A stretch of 64,000 nucleotides of DNA, taken from NCBI GenBank assembly GCA_035651815.1, contig DASRFB010000124.1, positions 16,956 through 80,955 of the forward strand, written 5' to 3'. Numbering within the stretch: position 1 is the stretch's first letter; each line of letters opens with the position of its first letter. Positions 1 to 8,164 of the stretch are shown piece by piece. Made by a program: the position numbers and the translations under genes. This DNA comes from VBDM01 sp035651815 (lineage in GTDB: Bacteria; Pseudomonadota; Gammaproteobacteria; Burkholderiales; SG8-39). Under the pieces are notes generated by a model. It had not been told where the DNA came from. It did not search any database and saw only the letters and a program-made list of their open reading frames with translations.

Positions 1-1
1 C

Positions 2-175
<174 letters not shown>

Positions 176-176
176 G

Positions 177-842
177 TCAGCGCGGGGCGGGCGCGACGCC
201 GCGGAAGCGGCGGAAGTTGTTCGGCTGGCCGATCAGCGCCTTGCCGAACTCCTCGAGCAGCGCATCGTTGATCTCCGGGGCGGGCAGCGCGAACGTGTCG
301 GGCCCCAGCCCGAGCAGGTTCTTGGTCATCATCAGCAGCCTGCCCTGGTCATGATCGGCCTTGATCTGGACGTCGGTGATGACGACCGAAGGGATGATGA
401 ACTTCGCTCCGGTCACGAAGCCCTTGGGATTCTTCAGCTCTTCCTCGGTGAACTTCACCTTGCTCGCGTAGAGCGCCTCGCGCGTCTTGATCGCCATGGG
501 CGGATTGTCGCGGTCGACCACCATGGTGTTGTTCGAGGCCCACTTGATGTAGAAGTTGATGGTGTCGAAATATTCCTTGTCGTTGATGCGCTTGCGCCGG
601 AAGTCGCTGAATTGCTCGGCGAACGACAGGTTCTTGAGATCCCCCACGCCCATGATGTAGAAGACGAGCGGCGAGGTGGGCTTGAGCACGGAGAGCTGCT
701 TGAGCAGCTCGTGGACGTACTGGAACGTCTGCTTCATCTTCTCTTCGACCAGCTTGATGCGGTCGGCGTGCACCGACTGCTGCACGTTCTGCTGCGTCTG
801 CAGCATCTCGGCCTGTTTTTTCAGATCGTCGAGAAGGCCCAT
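177..842 (-). CDS. Conserved hypothetical protein, unknown function
   Basis: A 221-residue protein that I do not recognise as a named family. It starts MGLLDDLKKQAE with a charged, probably helical N-terminus (about residues 1-50, rich in Q, K and E) followed by a mixed alpha/beta part. There is no signal peptide or membrane segment, so it is probably cytoplasmic. Codon use is the same as its neighbours (strong G/C at third positions) and the frame is open throughout, which supports a real gene. It lies last in a minus-strand run lptD-surA-pdxA-rsmA, 54 bases after rsmA, so it may be co-transcribed. The position suggests no specific role. Confidence 0.75.
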   Translation of the reverse strand: MGLLDDLKKQAEMLQTQQNVQQSVHADRIKLVEEKMKQTFQYVHELLKQLSVLKPTSPLVFYIMGVGDLKNLSFAEQFSDFRRKRINDKEYFDTINFYIKWASNNTMVVDRDNPPMAIKTREALYASKVKFTEEELKNPKGFVTGAKFIIPSVVITDVQIKADHDQGRLLMMTKNLLGLGPDTFALPAPEINDALLEEFGKALIGQPNNFRRFRGVAPAPR

Positions 843-896
843 GGCGTAACCCCGTCCCTGGTTATCACGGCTACCCGGGTATTGTGCCAGCAGCGC

Positions 897-1676
897 TCAC
901 CGGGGTCCAGCTTCGTGCATGCCATTGGCAATGGCGACGAAGTCGGAGACAGGAAGATCTTCCGCGCGCGATGTCGGATCGATGCCCAGCGCCTCCAGCT
1001 GCCGGGCCGATACTAGGCTGGAGAGTGAATTTTTCACGATCTTGCGACGGGTCGAGAACGCCGTCTTCACCACGCGCGAGAACGCGTTGGCGTCCACGGC
1101 CGCGAGCTCGCCGCGGGGACGCGGCACCAGACGCACCACCGCCGAGTCCACTTCGGGCCGGGGGCGGAACGCCGACGCCGGGACCTCGAGCAGTCGCTCG
1201 AGACCGTACCGGTATTGCAGCATCACCGTGAGGCGCCCGTAATCCTTCGATCCGGGCTCCGCGGCCAGCCGGTCGACGACCTCCTTCTGCAGCATGAGGT
1301 GCAGATCGGCGCAGCGCTCGGCCGCGCCCATCAGGTGGAACAGCAGCGGCGTCGATATGTTGTACGGCAGGTTGCCGACGACGCGCAGCGGCGCGGGAAG
1401 GCTCGCGAAGTCGAACTCCAGCGCGTCGCCCTCGTGGAGCGCCAGGCGCTCGAGCGCAAAGCGCTGGCGCAGCCGGGCGCACAGGTCGCGATCGATCTCG
1501 ACCGCGTGCAAGTGCGGAAGGCGCTCGAGCAGCGTCGCCGTGAGCGCGCCCAGCCCGGGGCCGATCTCCACCACCGAATCGTCGGGCCGCAAGGCCATCG
1601 CGTCGACGATCGCCCGGACGATCTCCGGCGCCTCGAGAAAGTGCTGGCCGAACCGCTTTCGCGCGACGTGGCGCAT
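897..1676 (-). CDS. rsmA: 16S rRNA (adenine1518-N6/adenine1519-N6)-dimethyltransferase RsmA
   Basis: RsmA (KsgA) dimethylates two adjacent adenines in the 3' terminal hairpin of 16S rRNA, using S-adenosylmethionine, during late 30S assembly. The 259-residue length is typical. Visible motifs are the N-terminal RKRFGQHFL, the SAM-binding motif I VEIGPGLGALT (residues about 37-47), the acidic loop VEID, and the catalytic NLPYNIS motif (about 103-109). It lies 11 bases downstream of the pdxA stop on the same strand. The lptD-surA-pdxA-rsmA order matches the well known gammaproteobacterial imp-surA-pdxA-ksgA operon. Confidence 0.97.
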   Translation of the reverse strand: MRHVARKRFGQHFLEAPEIVRAIVDAMALRPDDSVVEIGPGLGALTATLLERLPHLHAVEIDRDLCARLRQRFALERLALHEGDALEFDFASLPAPLRVVGNLPYNISTPLLFHLMGAAERCADLHLMLQKEVVDRLAAEPGSKDYGRLTVMLQYRYGLERLLEVPASAFRPRPEVDSAVVRLVPRPRGELAAVDANAFSRVVKTAFSTRRKIVKNSLSSLVSARQLEALGIDPTSRAEDLPVSDFVAIANGMHEAGPR

Positions 1677-1687
1677 TGGCGTTGGCG

Positions 1688-2659
1688 CTAGCGCGGGACC
1701 CCCGTCGCCGCGCGCGAGAGCTCCGCCGCCGCGCGCACCGCCTCGAGCAGGCTGCCCGCGTCGGCTTTTCCGGTCCCGGCCAGGTCGAGCGCCGTGCCGT
1801 GGTCCACCGAGGTGCGGATGATGGGCAGGCCGAGCGTAATGTTGATTCCGCGGCCGAAGCTCGCGTACTTCAGCACCGGCAGCCCCTGGTCGTGGTACAT
1901 CGCGAGCACGCAGTCGCCCTGCGACAGCACCTCCGGCGTGAACAGCGTGTCGGCCGGCAGCGGCCCGGCGAGGCGCAGGCCTTCGGCGCGCAGCTTCTCG
2001 AGCACGGGAGCGATGAGCTCGATCTCCTCGCGGCCGAAGTGGCCGCCTTCGCCGGCGTGCGGGTTGAGCCCGGCGACGAGGATCCGCGGCGATTCGACGC
2101 CGAAGCGGCGGCGAAGCTCGGCGGCGAGCACGCGTATCGTCGCTTCGAGCCCCTGGCGCGTGAGCGCGCCCGGCACGTCCTTCACCGCCATGTGCGTGGT
2201 CGCGAGCGCGACGCGCAGCCCGCCCCCGGCGAGCATCATCACCACGCGCGGCGTCCCGGTGCGCTCGGCGAGAAACTCGGTGTGACCCGTGAAGGCGATG
2301 CCCGCGTCGTTGATCACTGCCTTGTGCACGGGCGCCGTGACCATGGCGGCGAACTTCCCGCGCACGCAGCCCTCGAGCGCCCGCTCGAGCTGCGCGATCA
2401 CGTACGGCGCGTTGCGCGGCTCGAGAACGCCGGGGACGGAAGGCACCGCGAGCGCAACGTGCTCGACCGCGAGCATGCCGGGGCGCGACGCGGATCCGGG
2501 CTCCGAGAGCCGGACTTCGATCCCGAGCGCCGCAGCGCGCTGCTCCAGCAGTTGCCGGTCGCCGAGAACGACGACGCGCGCCGCGACCTCCCCGCGCTCG
2601 AGCGCGAGGCAGAGGTCGGGGCCGATGCCGGCCGGCTCGCCCGAGGTCACCGCGATCAC
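1688..2659 (-). CDS. pdxA: 4-hydroxythreonine-4-phosphate dehydrogenase PdxA
   Basis: PdxA oxidises 4-phosphohydroxy-threonine in the DXP-dependent pyridoxal phosphate pathway. Signatures include the N-terminal VTSGEPAGIGPD and the metal-binding histidine segments TGHTEFLAE, GLNPHAGEGG and MYHDQGLPVLKY. The frame stays open up to an ATG at 2815, but that extension lies inside surA in another frame and reads as low-complexity Arg/Ser, so I reject it. The GTG at 2659 gives 323 residues, near the family length, and begins directly at the conserved N-terminus. A TTG at 2722 overlapping the surA stop is an alternative. No strong ribosome-binding site is visible for the GTG, so the start is the least certain part. 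Confidence 0.93.
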   Translation of the reverse strand: MIAVTSGEPAGIGPDLCLALERGEVAARVVVLGDRQLLEQRAAALGIEVRLSEPGSASRPGMLAVEHVALAVPSVPGVLEPRNAPYVIAQLERALEGCVRGKFAAMVTAPVHKAVINDAGIAFTGHTEFLAERTGTPRVVMMLAGGGLRVALATTHMAVKDVPGALTRQGLEATIRVLAAELRRRFGVESPRILVAGLNPHAGEGGHFGREEIELIAPVLEKLRAEGLRLAGPLPADTLFTPEVLSQGDCVLAMYHDQGLPVLKYASFGRGINITLGLPIIRTSVDHGTALDLAGTGKADAGSLLEAVRAAAELSRAATGVPR

Positions 2660-2708
2660 GGGTAGCGGCCCGCCGGCGGACGAAGGCGCGACGCCGCGGG
2701 CGCCTGTC

Positions 2709-4085
2709 TCAGCGGTCTTCAAGCCGGTACTCGACGTACGCTCGGTCGCGCAGCTGCCGGAGCCATTCCTGGTACGCCTCGTCGCTCTTGCGCTCGCGCA
2801 GGATCTTGCGCGCATCGAGTCGCTTGCGCTCGGCGGACGCGTCGGCGGTACGGCGCTCCAGCACCTGGATCAGGTGCCAGCCGAAAGGCGTCTTCACGGG
2901 CTCGCTCACCTCGCCGTCCTTCAGGTGCGCAAAGGCGCGCTCGAACTCGGGCACCGTGTCGCCCGGGTAGATCCAGCCGAGGTCGCCCCCGCGCGAGGCG
3001 GAGGCGTCGTCCGAATGCAGCCGGGCGAGCTCGCCGAAGTCGGCGCCGTTCGCGATGCGCTCCCGGAGCTGCGCGAGCTTGCGCTTGGCGTCGGCCTCGG
3101 ACACGAGCTCGTTGGTGCGCACGAGGATGTGTCGTACGTGCACCTGCTCGACCTCGCCCGTTGCCGAGGCGCCGCGGCGATCGATGAGCTTGAGCACGTG
3201 GAACCCGGCGGGGCTGCGCAGCACGTCGGACACGTCGCCCGGCTGCAACTTCGCGAGCGCCTCGACGAAGAGCTCGGGCAGTCGGTCCTGCGAACGCCAC
3301 CCCATGGCACCGCCGCGCAGCGCGTCGGGCGCGTCCGAGTACACGGCCGCGACCTGCGCGAAATCCGCGCCGCCGCGCAGCCGCTTCACCACCTCGAGCG
3401 CGCGGCTGCGCTGCTGCTCGAGCTGGTCGGGCCGCGCCTGCTCCGGAACGCGCAGCAATATGTGCGAGACGTTGTACTCCACCGGCGCGCCCTTGGTGGC
3501 GGCGGCGCCCTGGTCGGCCAGGAAGTTGTCGATCTCGCTCTCCGCGACCGTGATCTTGTTGTCGACCTCGCGCTCGCGCAACCTCGACAGGACGATCTCC
3601 GTGCGCACGTCCTCGCGGAACTTATCGAAGGCGATCCCGTCCTTCTCCAGCCGCGTCCTGAACTCGGTGAGCGAGAGGTTGTTGCCCTCGGCGATGCGCG
3701 CGATCGTCTTGTCGAGGTCGAGATCGTCGACGCGCAAACCCGTGTCCCGGGCGAGCTGCAGCTGCACCTTGTCGAGGATCATCCGCTCGAGGACCTGCCG
3801 CTCGAGCTGATCGCGCGGCGGAAGAGGCGTTCCGCGCTGGGACAGCTCCTTCAGGATGCGGCCGACGCGCTCGGACAGCTCGAACTGCGTGATGACCTCG
3901 TTGTTCACGACCGCGACGATGCGGTCGACGAGCTCCATCTTCCCGGACGCGGGCGCGCGAGGCGCCGCGGGCGTTGCCGGCGGCGCGGGGGCCGCGGCGG
4001 TCGCCGGGGCCGGCGCCGCGGCGCTGCCCTGTGCCGGCGCGGCCGCGGGCCACGCGAGAGCCGCTGCGAGAAGTATCCTGAGCAT
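2709..4085 (-). CDS. surA: Periplasmic chaperone/peptidyl-prolyl isomerase SurA
   Basis: SurA escorts unfolded outer-membrane proteins, including LptD, across the periplasm to the BAM complex. From the ATG at 4085 it is 458 residues with a signal peptide (MLRILLAAALAWPAAAPAQG). An unusual Ala/Pro-rich linker follows (about residues 20-48), then the N-terminal chaperone domain beginning VDRIVAVVNNEVIT. Two parvulin domains come next (about 203-304 with VSHILLRV, and 315-415 with VRHILVRT), and a C-terminal helix closes the core. An in-frame ATG at 4109 would overlap the lptD stop and place charged residues before the signal, so 4085 is preferred. It lies 16 bases downstream of lptD, whose product it helps to fold. 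Confidence 0.96.
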   Translation of the reverse strand: MLRILLAAALAWPAAAPAQGSAAAPAPATAAAPAPPATPAAPRAPASGKMELVDRIVAVVNNEVITQFELSERVGRILKELSQRGTPLPPRDQLERQVLERMILDKVQLQLARDTGLRVDDLDLDKTIARIAEGNNLSLTEFRTRLEKDGIAFDKFREDVRTEIVLSRLREREVDNKITVAESEIDNFLADQGAAATKGAPVEYNVSHILLRVPEQARPDQLEQQRSRALEVVKRLRGGADFAQVAAVYSDAPDALRGGAMGWRSQDRLPELFVEALAKLQPGDVSDVLRSPAGFHVLKLIDRRGASATGEVEQVHVRHILVRTNELVSEADAKRKLAQLRERIANGADFGELARLHSDDASASRGGDLGWIYPGDTVPEFERAFAHLKDGEVSEPVKTPFGWHLIQVLERRTADASAERKRLDARKILRERKSDEAYQEWLRQLRDRAYVEYRLEDR

Positions 4086-4101
4086 CCGACAAGATCCGAT
4101 A

Positions 4102-6375
4102 TCAGTCAAAAGGCTGCGCCGGCTGGTCGGGCGCCGGAGGCGCGCCGAGGGTCTGGTAGCCCGGGACGTTTCGCTTCAGCGCTTCGAGCGGATTCGACCC
4201 GATGCGGGAGAAGCCGTTCAGCTCCAGCTGGAGAAACAGCGTGCTCGTCGATGAGCCCGCGGTCAGGGCGAAATGCTGGATCACGACGCGCGATATCCAG
4301 CAACCCGCATTGTATTCGATCCCGGCCAGCGCTTCGACGATTCTCTTGTCGCTCGTCGAGTAGTTGAAGCGCCCGACGCCGTACCAGCCGCGCCCCAGCG
4401 GCCATTGCGAGGAGATGTCGACCTGCGCGATCTGGTCGCGCAGGTAGCGGTAGCTGAAATTCACCGTATGCAGCGGACTGGGCTGATAGCGGCCCGAGAG
4501 CGTGAGGCGCTCGGTCCGTGCGTCGCGCGGGTTGTACTGCTCGGACGCCTCGACCGTCCAGTCGCGCGACGCGCGCCCGGAGACCGAGGCGAGGTAATCG
4601 GAGCTGTGATAAGTGCGCGGCGTGTCGGTCGGGTTGAGCGTCACGCGCTGGTTCTCGAAGTAGTAGCGCTGGGCGATGGTCGCGCGCAGCGCCTCCTGGC
4701 CGCTCGCGCCGACCAGCATGCGCGAGGTGAGCCCGAGCGTAAGCTGGTTCGCGTCGTTGATGCGGTCGCCGCCCGCGAACGCGTTCTCGGAGAAGATCTG
4801 CGCGTAGTTGAAGTCCGCGACGGCGGTATCGAAGAGCGGAATGTTGTTCTGGTCACGGAACGGCACGTACAGGTAGTACGCGCGCGGCTCGAGCGTCTGC
4901 GTGAACGACTGGCCGCGCCACTGCGTGTCCCGCTCGAACAGCAGCCCGCTGTCGAGGCTCGCGATCGGCAGCGTGCGGTTGATCGCGCTCGGGACCGAGG
5001 GGTCCTGCCGGTTCAGCTCGTACTGCGTGACGTGGAGGCCGATCTTGGGCGTGATGTACGACGAAGGGCGGATCACCGGCAGCGTGAAGCTCGGATACGC
5101 GATCGTCCGCGTTCCGACCACGTTGCTGGGATGGCTGAAGTCGACGAACTCGCCCGACATCCCGAAGTCGACGCCGCCGGGCAAATCCTGGCGCACCGCG
5201 GACAGCGCCAGCTGCGGCCGCCGTGCGTAGGGAATCGGCACCGGGTTTTCGGGATCGGTCTGCAGCGTCTGGTAGCTCTGCACACGCCCCGTGAGGCTGT
5301 AGCCGCCGGTCCCTGCCCAGGCGCCGCCATAGGTCAGAAACCCCTCGCGGATGAGGTTCACCTGCGACGTGATATTGATGCGGCTCGCGAGATCGATGAA
5401 GTAGAAGTCGTCGGAGACCTTGTTGAGGTTGAGGCCGCCCGTCACCGGGCCGTTGCGGTACGTGTGCACGAAGGTCTGCGCCGAGCGCGTCTCTCCCCCG
5501 CGCGCCTGGTCGTTCGGCAGCACCTCGCCGCGGTACTCGCCGAAAAAAGTCGGCTCCAGGTAGCGAACCTCGGTGGCGAGCTGCAGACCCCGCTTCGCCA
5601 TTTCCCGGGGGGTCAGCGTCGCATCGTAGTTCGGGGCGAGGTTGAAGTAATACGGCGTCGAGAATTCCGCGCCGCTCTTGCCGGTGGTCCCGACGTGCGG
5701 AGGCAGGAAGCCCGACTTCCGCTGGTTGTTGAGCGAGAAATCCAGGTAGGGCGCCGGGATGATCGGGACCCCCTTGAACACGACCTTGCCCCCGCGCGCC
5801 GTGCCGACCTGGCGCGTGTAGTCGAGATCGAGCTCGCGCGCCTGCACGTACCAGTCCTCGTTACCCGGCTTGCACGTCGTGAAGAAGACGTCGTGGACCT
5901 TGAAGCGGTCCTCGCCCAGAAAGTCGATCGACGAGGCTTTCCCGCGCGCCTCGACTCCCGCCACCCCGGTCTTGCTTCGCGGCGCGAGCGTGAAATCGGG
6001 ACGATCGAAGGACCCGGTGCCGCTGCTCATGTTGTACTTGAGCGAGGGTCCGGTGATCACGTCTCCCGTGCGCTCGATGCGCACGTTGCCGACGGCCTCC
6101 ACGTCCTCGCGCTGCTGGAAATAGCGCAGCGAGTCCGCCTCGACGTTGGTGTCGCCCTTGCGCAGCTCGGCGCTGCCCTCGGCGCGCGCCTCGTCGCCCT
6201 GGGTACCTTCGAGTCGATCGGCGAAGATGAACGTCGGCACGAGCGCCGTCGACGAAGGCGGACCGACCCACGTGCGCTGCAGCTTGAGCTTCAGCCCGAG
6301 GTCCTGTGCGCACACGCCCGCGGGCGCCAGCGCGATCGTCGCCGCCGCCAGCCAGCGGGCTCCGGAAAAACTCAT
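4102..6375 (-). CDS. lptD: LPS-assembly outer membrane protein LptD
   Basis: LptD is the outer-membrane barrel that, with the LptE plug, inserts lipopolysaccharide into the outer leaflet. The chosen ATG at 6375 gives 757 residues with a signal peptide (MSFSGARWLAAATIALAP then VCAQD). The N-terminal part is the periplasmic LptA-like jellyroll (for example VEADSLRYFQQREDVEAVGNV, giving a beta-taco repeat), and the remainder is a long beta barrel. Besides the signal-peptide cysteine, only two stand out: one in FFTTCKPGNEDWY and one in NAGCWIS. E. coli has a CC pair at the second site, so a single disulfide is likely here. An upstream ATG at 6423 exists but would put hydrophilic residues before the signal. 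Confidence 0.96.
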   Translation of the reverse strand: MSFSGARWLAAATIALAPAGVCAQDLGLKLKLQRTWVGPPSSTALVPTFIFADRLEGTQGDEARAEGSAELRKGDTNVEADSLRYFQQREDVEAVGNVRIERTGDVITGPSLKYNMSSGTGSFDRPDFTLAPRSKTGVAGVEARGKASSIDFLGEDRFKVHDVFFTTCKPGNEDWYVQARELDLDYTRQVGTARGGKVVFKGVPIIPAPYLDFSLNNQRKSGFLPPHVGTTGKSGAEFSTPYYFNLAPNYDATLTPREMAKRGLQLATEVRYLEPTFFGEYRGEVLPNDQARGGETRSAQTFVHTYRNGPVTGGLNLNKVSDDFYFIDLASRINITSQVNLIREGFLTYGGAWAGTGGYSLTGRVQSYQTLQTDPENPVPIPYARRPQLALSAVRQDLPGGVDFGMSGEFVDFSHPSNVVGTRTIAYPSFTLPVIRPSSYITPKIGLHVTQYELNRQDPSVPSAINRTLPIASLDSGLLFERDTQWRGQSFTQTLEPRAYYLYVPFRDQNNIPLFDTAVADFNYAQIFSENAFAGGDRINDANQLTLGLTSRMLVGASGQEALRATIAQRYYFENQRVTLNPTDTPRTYHSSDYLASVSGRASRDWTVEASEQYNPRDARTERLTLSGRYQPSPLHTVNFSYRYLRDQIAQVDISSQWPLGRGWYGVGRFNYSTSDKRIVEALAGIEYNAGCWISRVVIQHFALTAGSSTSTLFLQLELNGFSRIGSNPLEALKRNVPGYQTLGAPPAPDQPAQPFD

Positions 6376-6454
6376 GAAATTCTTGGAATTATCCTCGTGT
6401 GCGCGAATGCTAAAATCGCACAAATCGAGAGCGAAGGCAATTTCGGGACGGCGA
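6376..6454. promoter_or_regulatory. Divergent promoter region between lptD and amgK
   Basis: The 79 bases between the two divergent start codons are markedly AT-richer than the surroundings. On the minus strand GATAAT (about 6388-6393) follows a TTTTAG-like box at about 16 bases, a plausible sigma-70 promoter for lptD-surA-pdxA-rsmA. On the plus strand TAAAAT at 6411-6416 would start transcription near 6423, which fits a TTG start for amgK at 6455. No convincing plus-strand -35 box is visible. Confidence 0.45.
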
Positions 6455-7450
6455 TTGGATCGGCTAGCGCAGCTGCGTCATTGGCTGGAAGGTGTGCTGG
6501 GCACCTCCGGCTTCGATCTCGCGCCCGCGTCGGGAGACGCGAGCTTCCGGCGCTACTTCCGGGTCACCCGGTCCTCGGGCGAGACCTTGATCGCGATGGA
6601 CGCGCCGCCGGAAAAGGAGGACTGCCGTCCTTTTCTCCACGCCGCAGCCCTGCTCGCGGACGCCGGCGTCCACGTGCCGGCCGTGCATGCGCAGAACCTT
6701 GCAGAAGGCTTTCTGCTGCTCTCCGACCTCGGCGGCACCACGTACCTGCAGGCGCTCGGCGCGGACAGCGCGGACCGGCTTTACGCAGACGCGATCGCGG
6801 CGCTCGTGCGGATCCAGCGCGCGAGCGCCGCGGGAAAGCTTCCCGAATACGACCGCGAGCTGCTGCTGCGCGAGCTGAAGCTCTTCCCCGACTGGTACGT
6901 GGCGCGCCAGCTGGGACGCGAGCTGTCCCCGGCGCAGCGGACCGTGCTGGACGACGCATTCGAGCTGCTGCTCGAGAACAACCTCGCGCAGCCCCGGGTG
7001 TACGTCCACCGCGATTACCACTCGCGCAATCTGATGGTGTGCCAGCCCTGCCCCGGGATACTGGACTTCCAGGACGCGGTGTACGGGCCGATCACCTACG
7101 ACCTGGTTTCTCTCCTGCGCGACGCTTACATCGAATGGGACGAAGAGCGCGTTCTCGACTGGGCCATCGTGTACTGGGAGGCCGCGCGCAAGGCGGGGCT
7201 GCCGGTCGCGGGCGATTTCGCGGCGTTCTACCGCGACTTCGAATGGATGGGCGCGCAGCGGCAGCTGAAAGTCATCGGCATCTTCGCGCGCCTTTGCTAC
7301 CGCGACGGCAAGGAGGGCTATCTCAAGGACCAGCCGCTCGTCATGCGCTACCTGCGCCGCGCCTGCGAGCGATACCGCGAGCTCGCCCCTCTCGCGCGGC
7401 TGCTCGGCGAGCTGCAGGACGAACGGCGCCAGGCGCGCTACAGCTTCTGA
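6455..7450 (+). CDS. amgK: N-acetylmuramate/N-acetylglucosamine kinase AmgK
   Basis: An aminoglycoside-phosphotransferase-fold kinase that phosphorylates recovered MurNAc and GlcNAc at C1, the first step of the peptidoglycan-recycling bypass that feeds UDP-MurNAc synthesis. Motifs are the N-terminal DASFRRYFR, the catalytic VHRDYHSRNLM, and the Mg-binding LDFQDAVYGPITYDL. The frame runs upstream to 6146, but homologues begin a few residues before RLAQL. I therefore chose TTG at 6455 (331 residues); ATG at 6407 is the alternative. The next gene, 17 bases on, is murU, the uridylyltransferase of the same pathway, which supports AmgK over other APH-fold kinases. Confidence 0.9.
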   Translation: MDRLAQLRHWLEGVLGTSGFDLAPASGDASFRRYFRVTRSSGETLIAMDAPPEKEDCRPFLHAAALLADAGVHVPAVHAQNLAEGFLLLSDLGGTTYLQALGADSADRLYADAIAALVRIQRASAAGKLPEYDRELLLRELKLFPDWYVARQLGRELSPAQRTVLDDAFELLLENNLAQPRVYVHRDYHSRNLMVCQPCPGILDFQDAVYGPITYDLVSLLRDAYIEWDEERVLDWAIVYWEAARKAGLPVAGDFAAFYRDFEWMGAQRQLKVIGIFARLCYRDGKEGYLKDQPLVMRYLRRACERYRELAPLARLLGELQDERRQARYSF

Positions 7451-7467
7451 GCATCGAGGGTGCATCC

Positions 7468-8133
7468 ATGAAGGCGATGGTTCTCGCGGCCGGGCGCGGC
7501 GAGCGCATGCGACCGCTGACCGACACGACGCCGAAGCCGCTGCTCCAGGTGCGCGGCAAGCCCGTGATCGTCTGGACCATCGAGCGACTGGCGCGCGCGG
7601 GGTTCCGCGAGCTGGTGATCAATCATGCTCATCTCGGACACAAGATCGAGCAATCGCTGGGCGACGGGCGCCGGTTCGGCGTGTCGATACGCTATTCGCC
7701 CGAGGCCGAGGCGCTCGAGACCGCGGGCGGCATCGCCAACGCGCTGCCGCTCCTCGGGTCCGAGCCCTTCGTCGTGGTGAATGGCGACATCTACTGCGAC
7801 TACGACTGTTCCCGCCTGCGCGCGCGATCCCTCGACGGCCGTCTCGCGCACCTCGTTCTCGTGCCGAACCCGGAGCACAATCCCGGCGGCGATTTCGTCC
7901 TCGATTCCTCGGAGATCCGGATGGAGGGAGGCCCCAAGCACACCTTCAGCGGGATCGCGCTGTACCGGCCCGAGCTCTTCCAGGGAGTGCAGCGCGGCTC
8001 CAAGGGCCGGATGCTGCCGCTGTGGGTCGAGGCGATCGGACAGAGGCGCGTCGGCGGCGAGCTGCACACGGGCGTCTGGCACGACGTCGGGACGCCGCAG
8101 CGCCTCGCCGCGCTGAACCAGCCGGGCGCTTGA
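7468..8133 (+). CDS. murU: N-acetylmuramate alpha-1-phosphate uridylyltransferase MurU
   Basis: A 221-residue nucleotidyltransferase of the glucose-1-phosphate thymidylyl/uridylyltransferase family. The N-terminal signature LAAGRGERMRPLTD with TPKPLL (residues about 6-26) binds the nucleotide, and VVNGDIYCDYD carries the metal-binding aspartate. It is short, like Pseudomonas MurU, and lacks the C-terminal left-handed beta-helix of GlmU. Pairing with amgK 17 bases upstream points to conversion of MurNAc-1-phosphate to UDP-MurNAc, bypassing de novo UDP-MurNAc synthesis and hence the fosfomycin target MurA. Without the neighbour it could only be called a sugar-1-phosphate nucleotidyltransferase. 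Confidence 0.9.
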   Translation: MKAMVLAAGRGERMRPLTDTTPKPLLQVRGKPVIVWTIERLARAGFRELVINHAHLGHKIEQSLGDGRRFGVSIRYSPEAEALETAGGIANALPLLGSEPFVVVNGDIYCDYDCSRLRARSLDGRLAHLVLVPNPEHNPGGDFVLDSSEIRMEGGPKHTFSGIALYRPELFQGVQRGSKGRMLPLWVEAIGQRRVGGELHTGVWHDVGTPQRLAALNQPGA

Positions 8134-8164
8134 TCCCGGCCGCCCGGCGGACGACAATTCGACG

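Noticed and set aside
2660..2815. N-terminal extension of PdxA
   Set aside because: It overlaps surA in another frame and encodes Arg/Ser/Thr low-complexity sequence; PdxA proteins begin at the SGEPAGIGPD region.
4273..7467. Long plus-strand frame running into murU
   Set aside because: Only the last part (from 7468) is murU. The earlier part is antisense to lptD and out of frame with amgK, with arginine-rich low-complexity translation.
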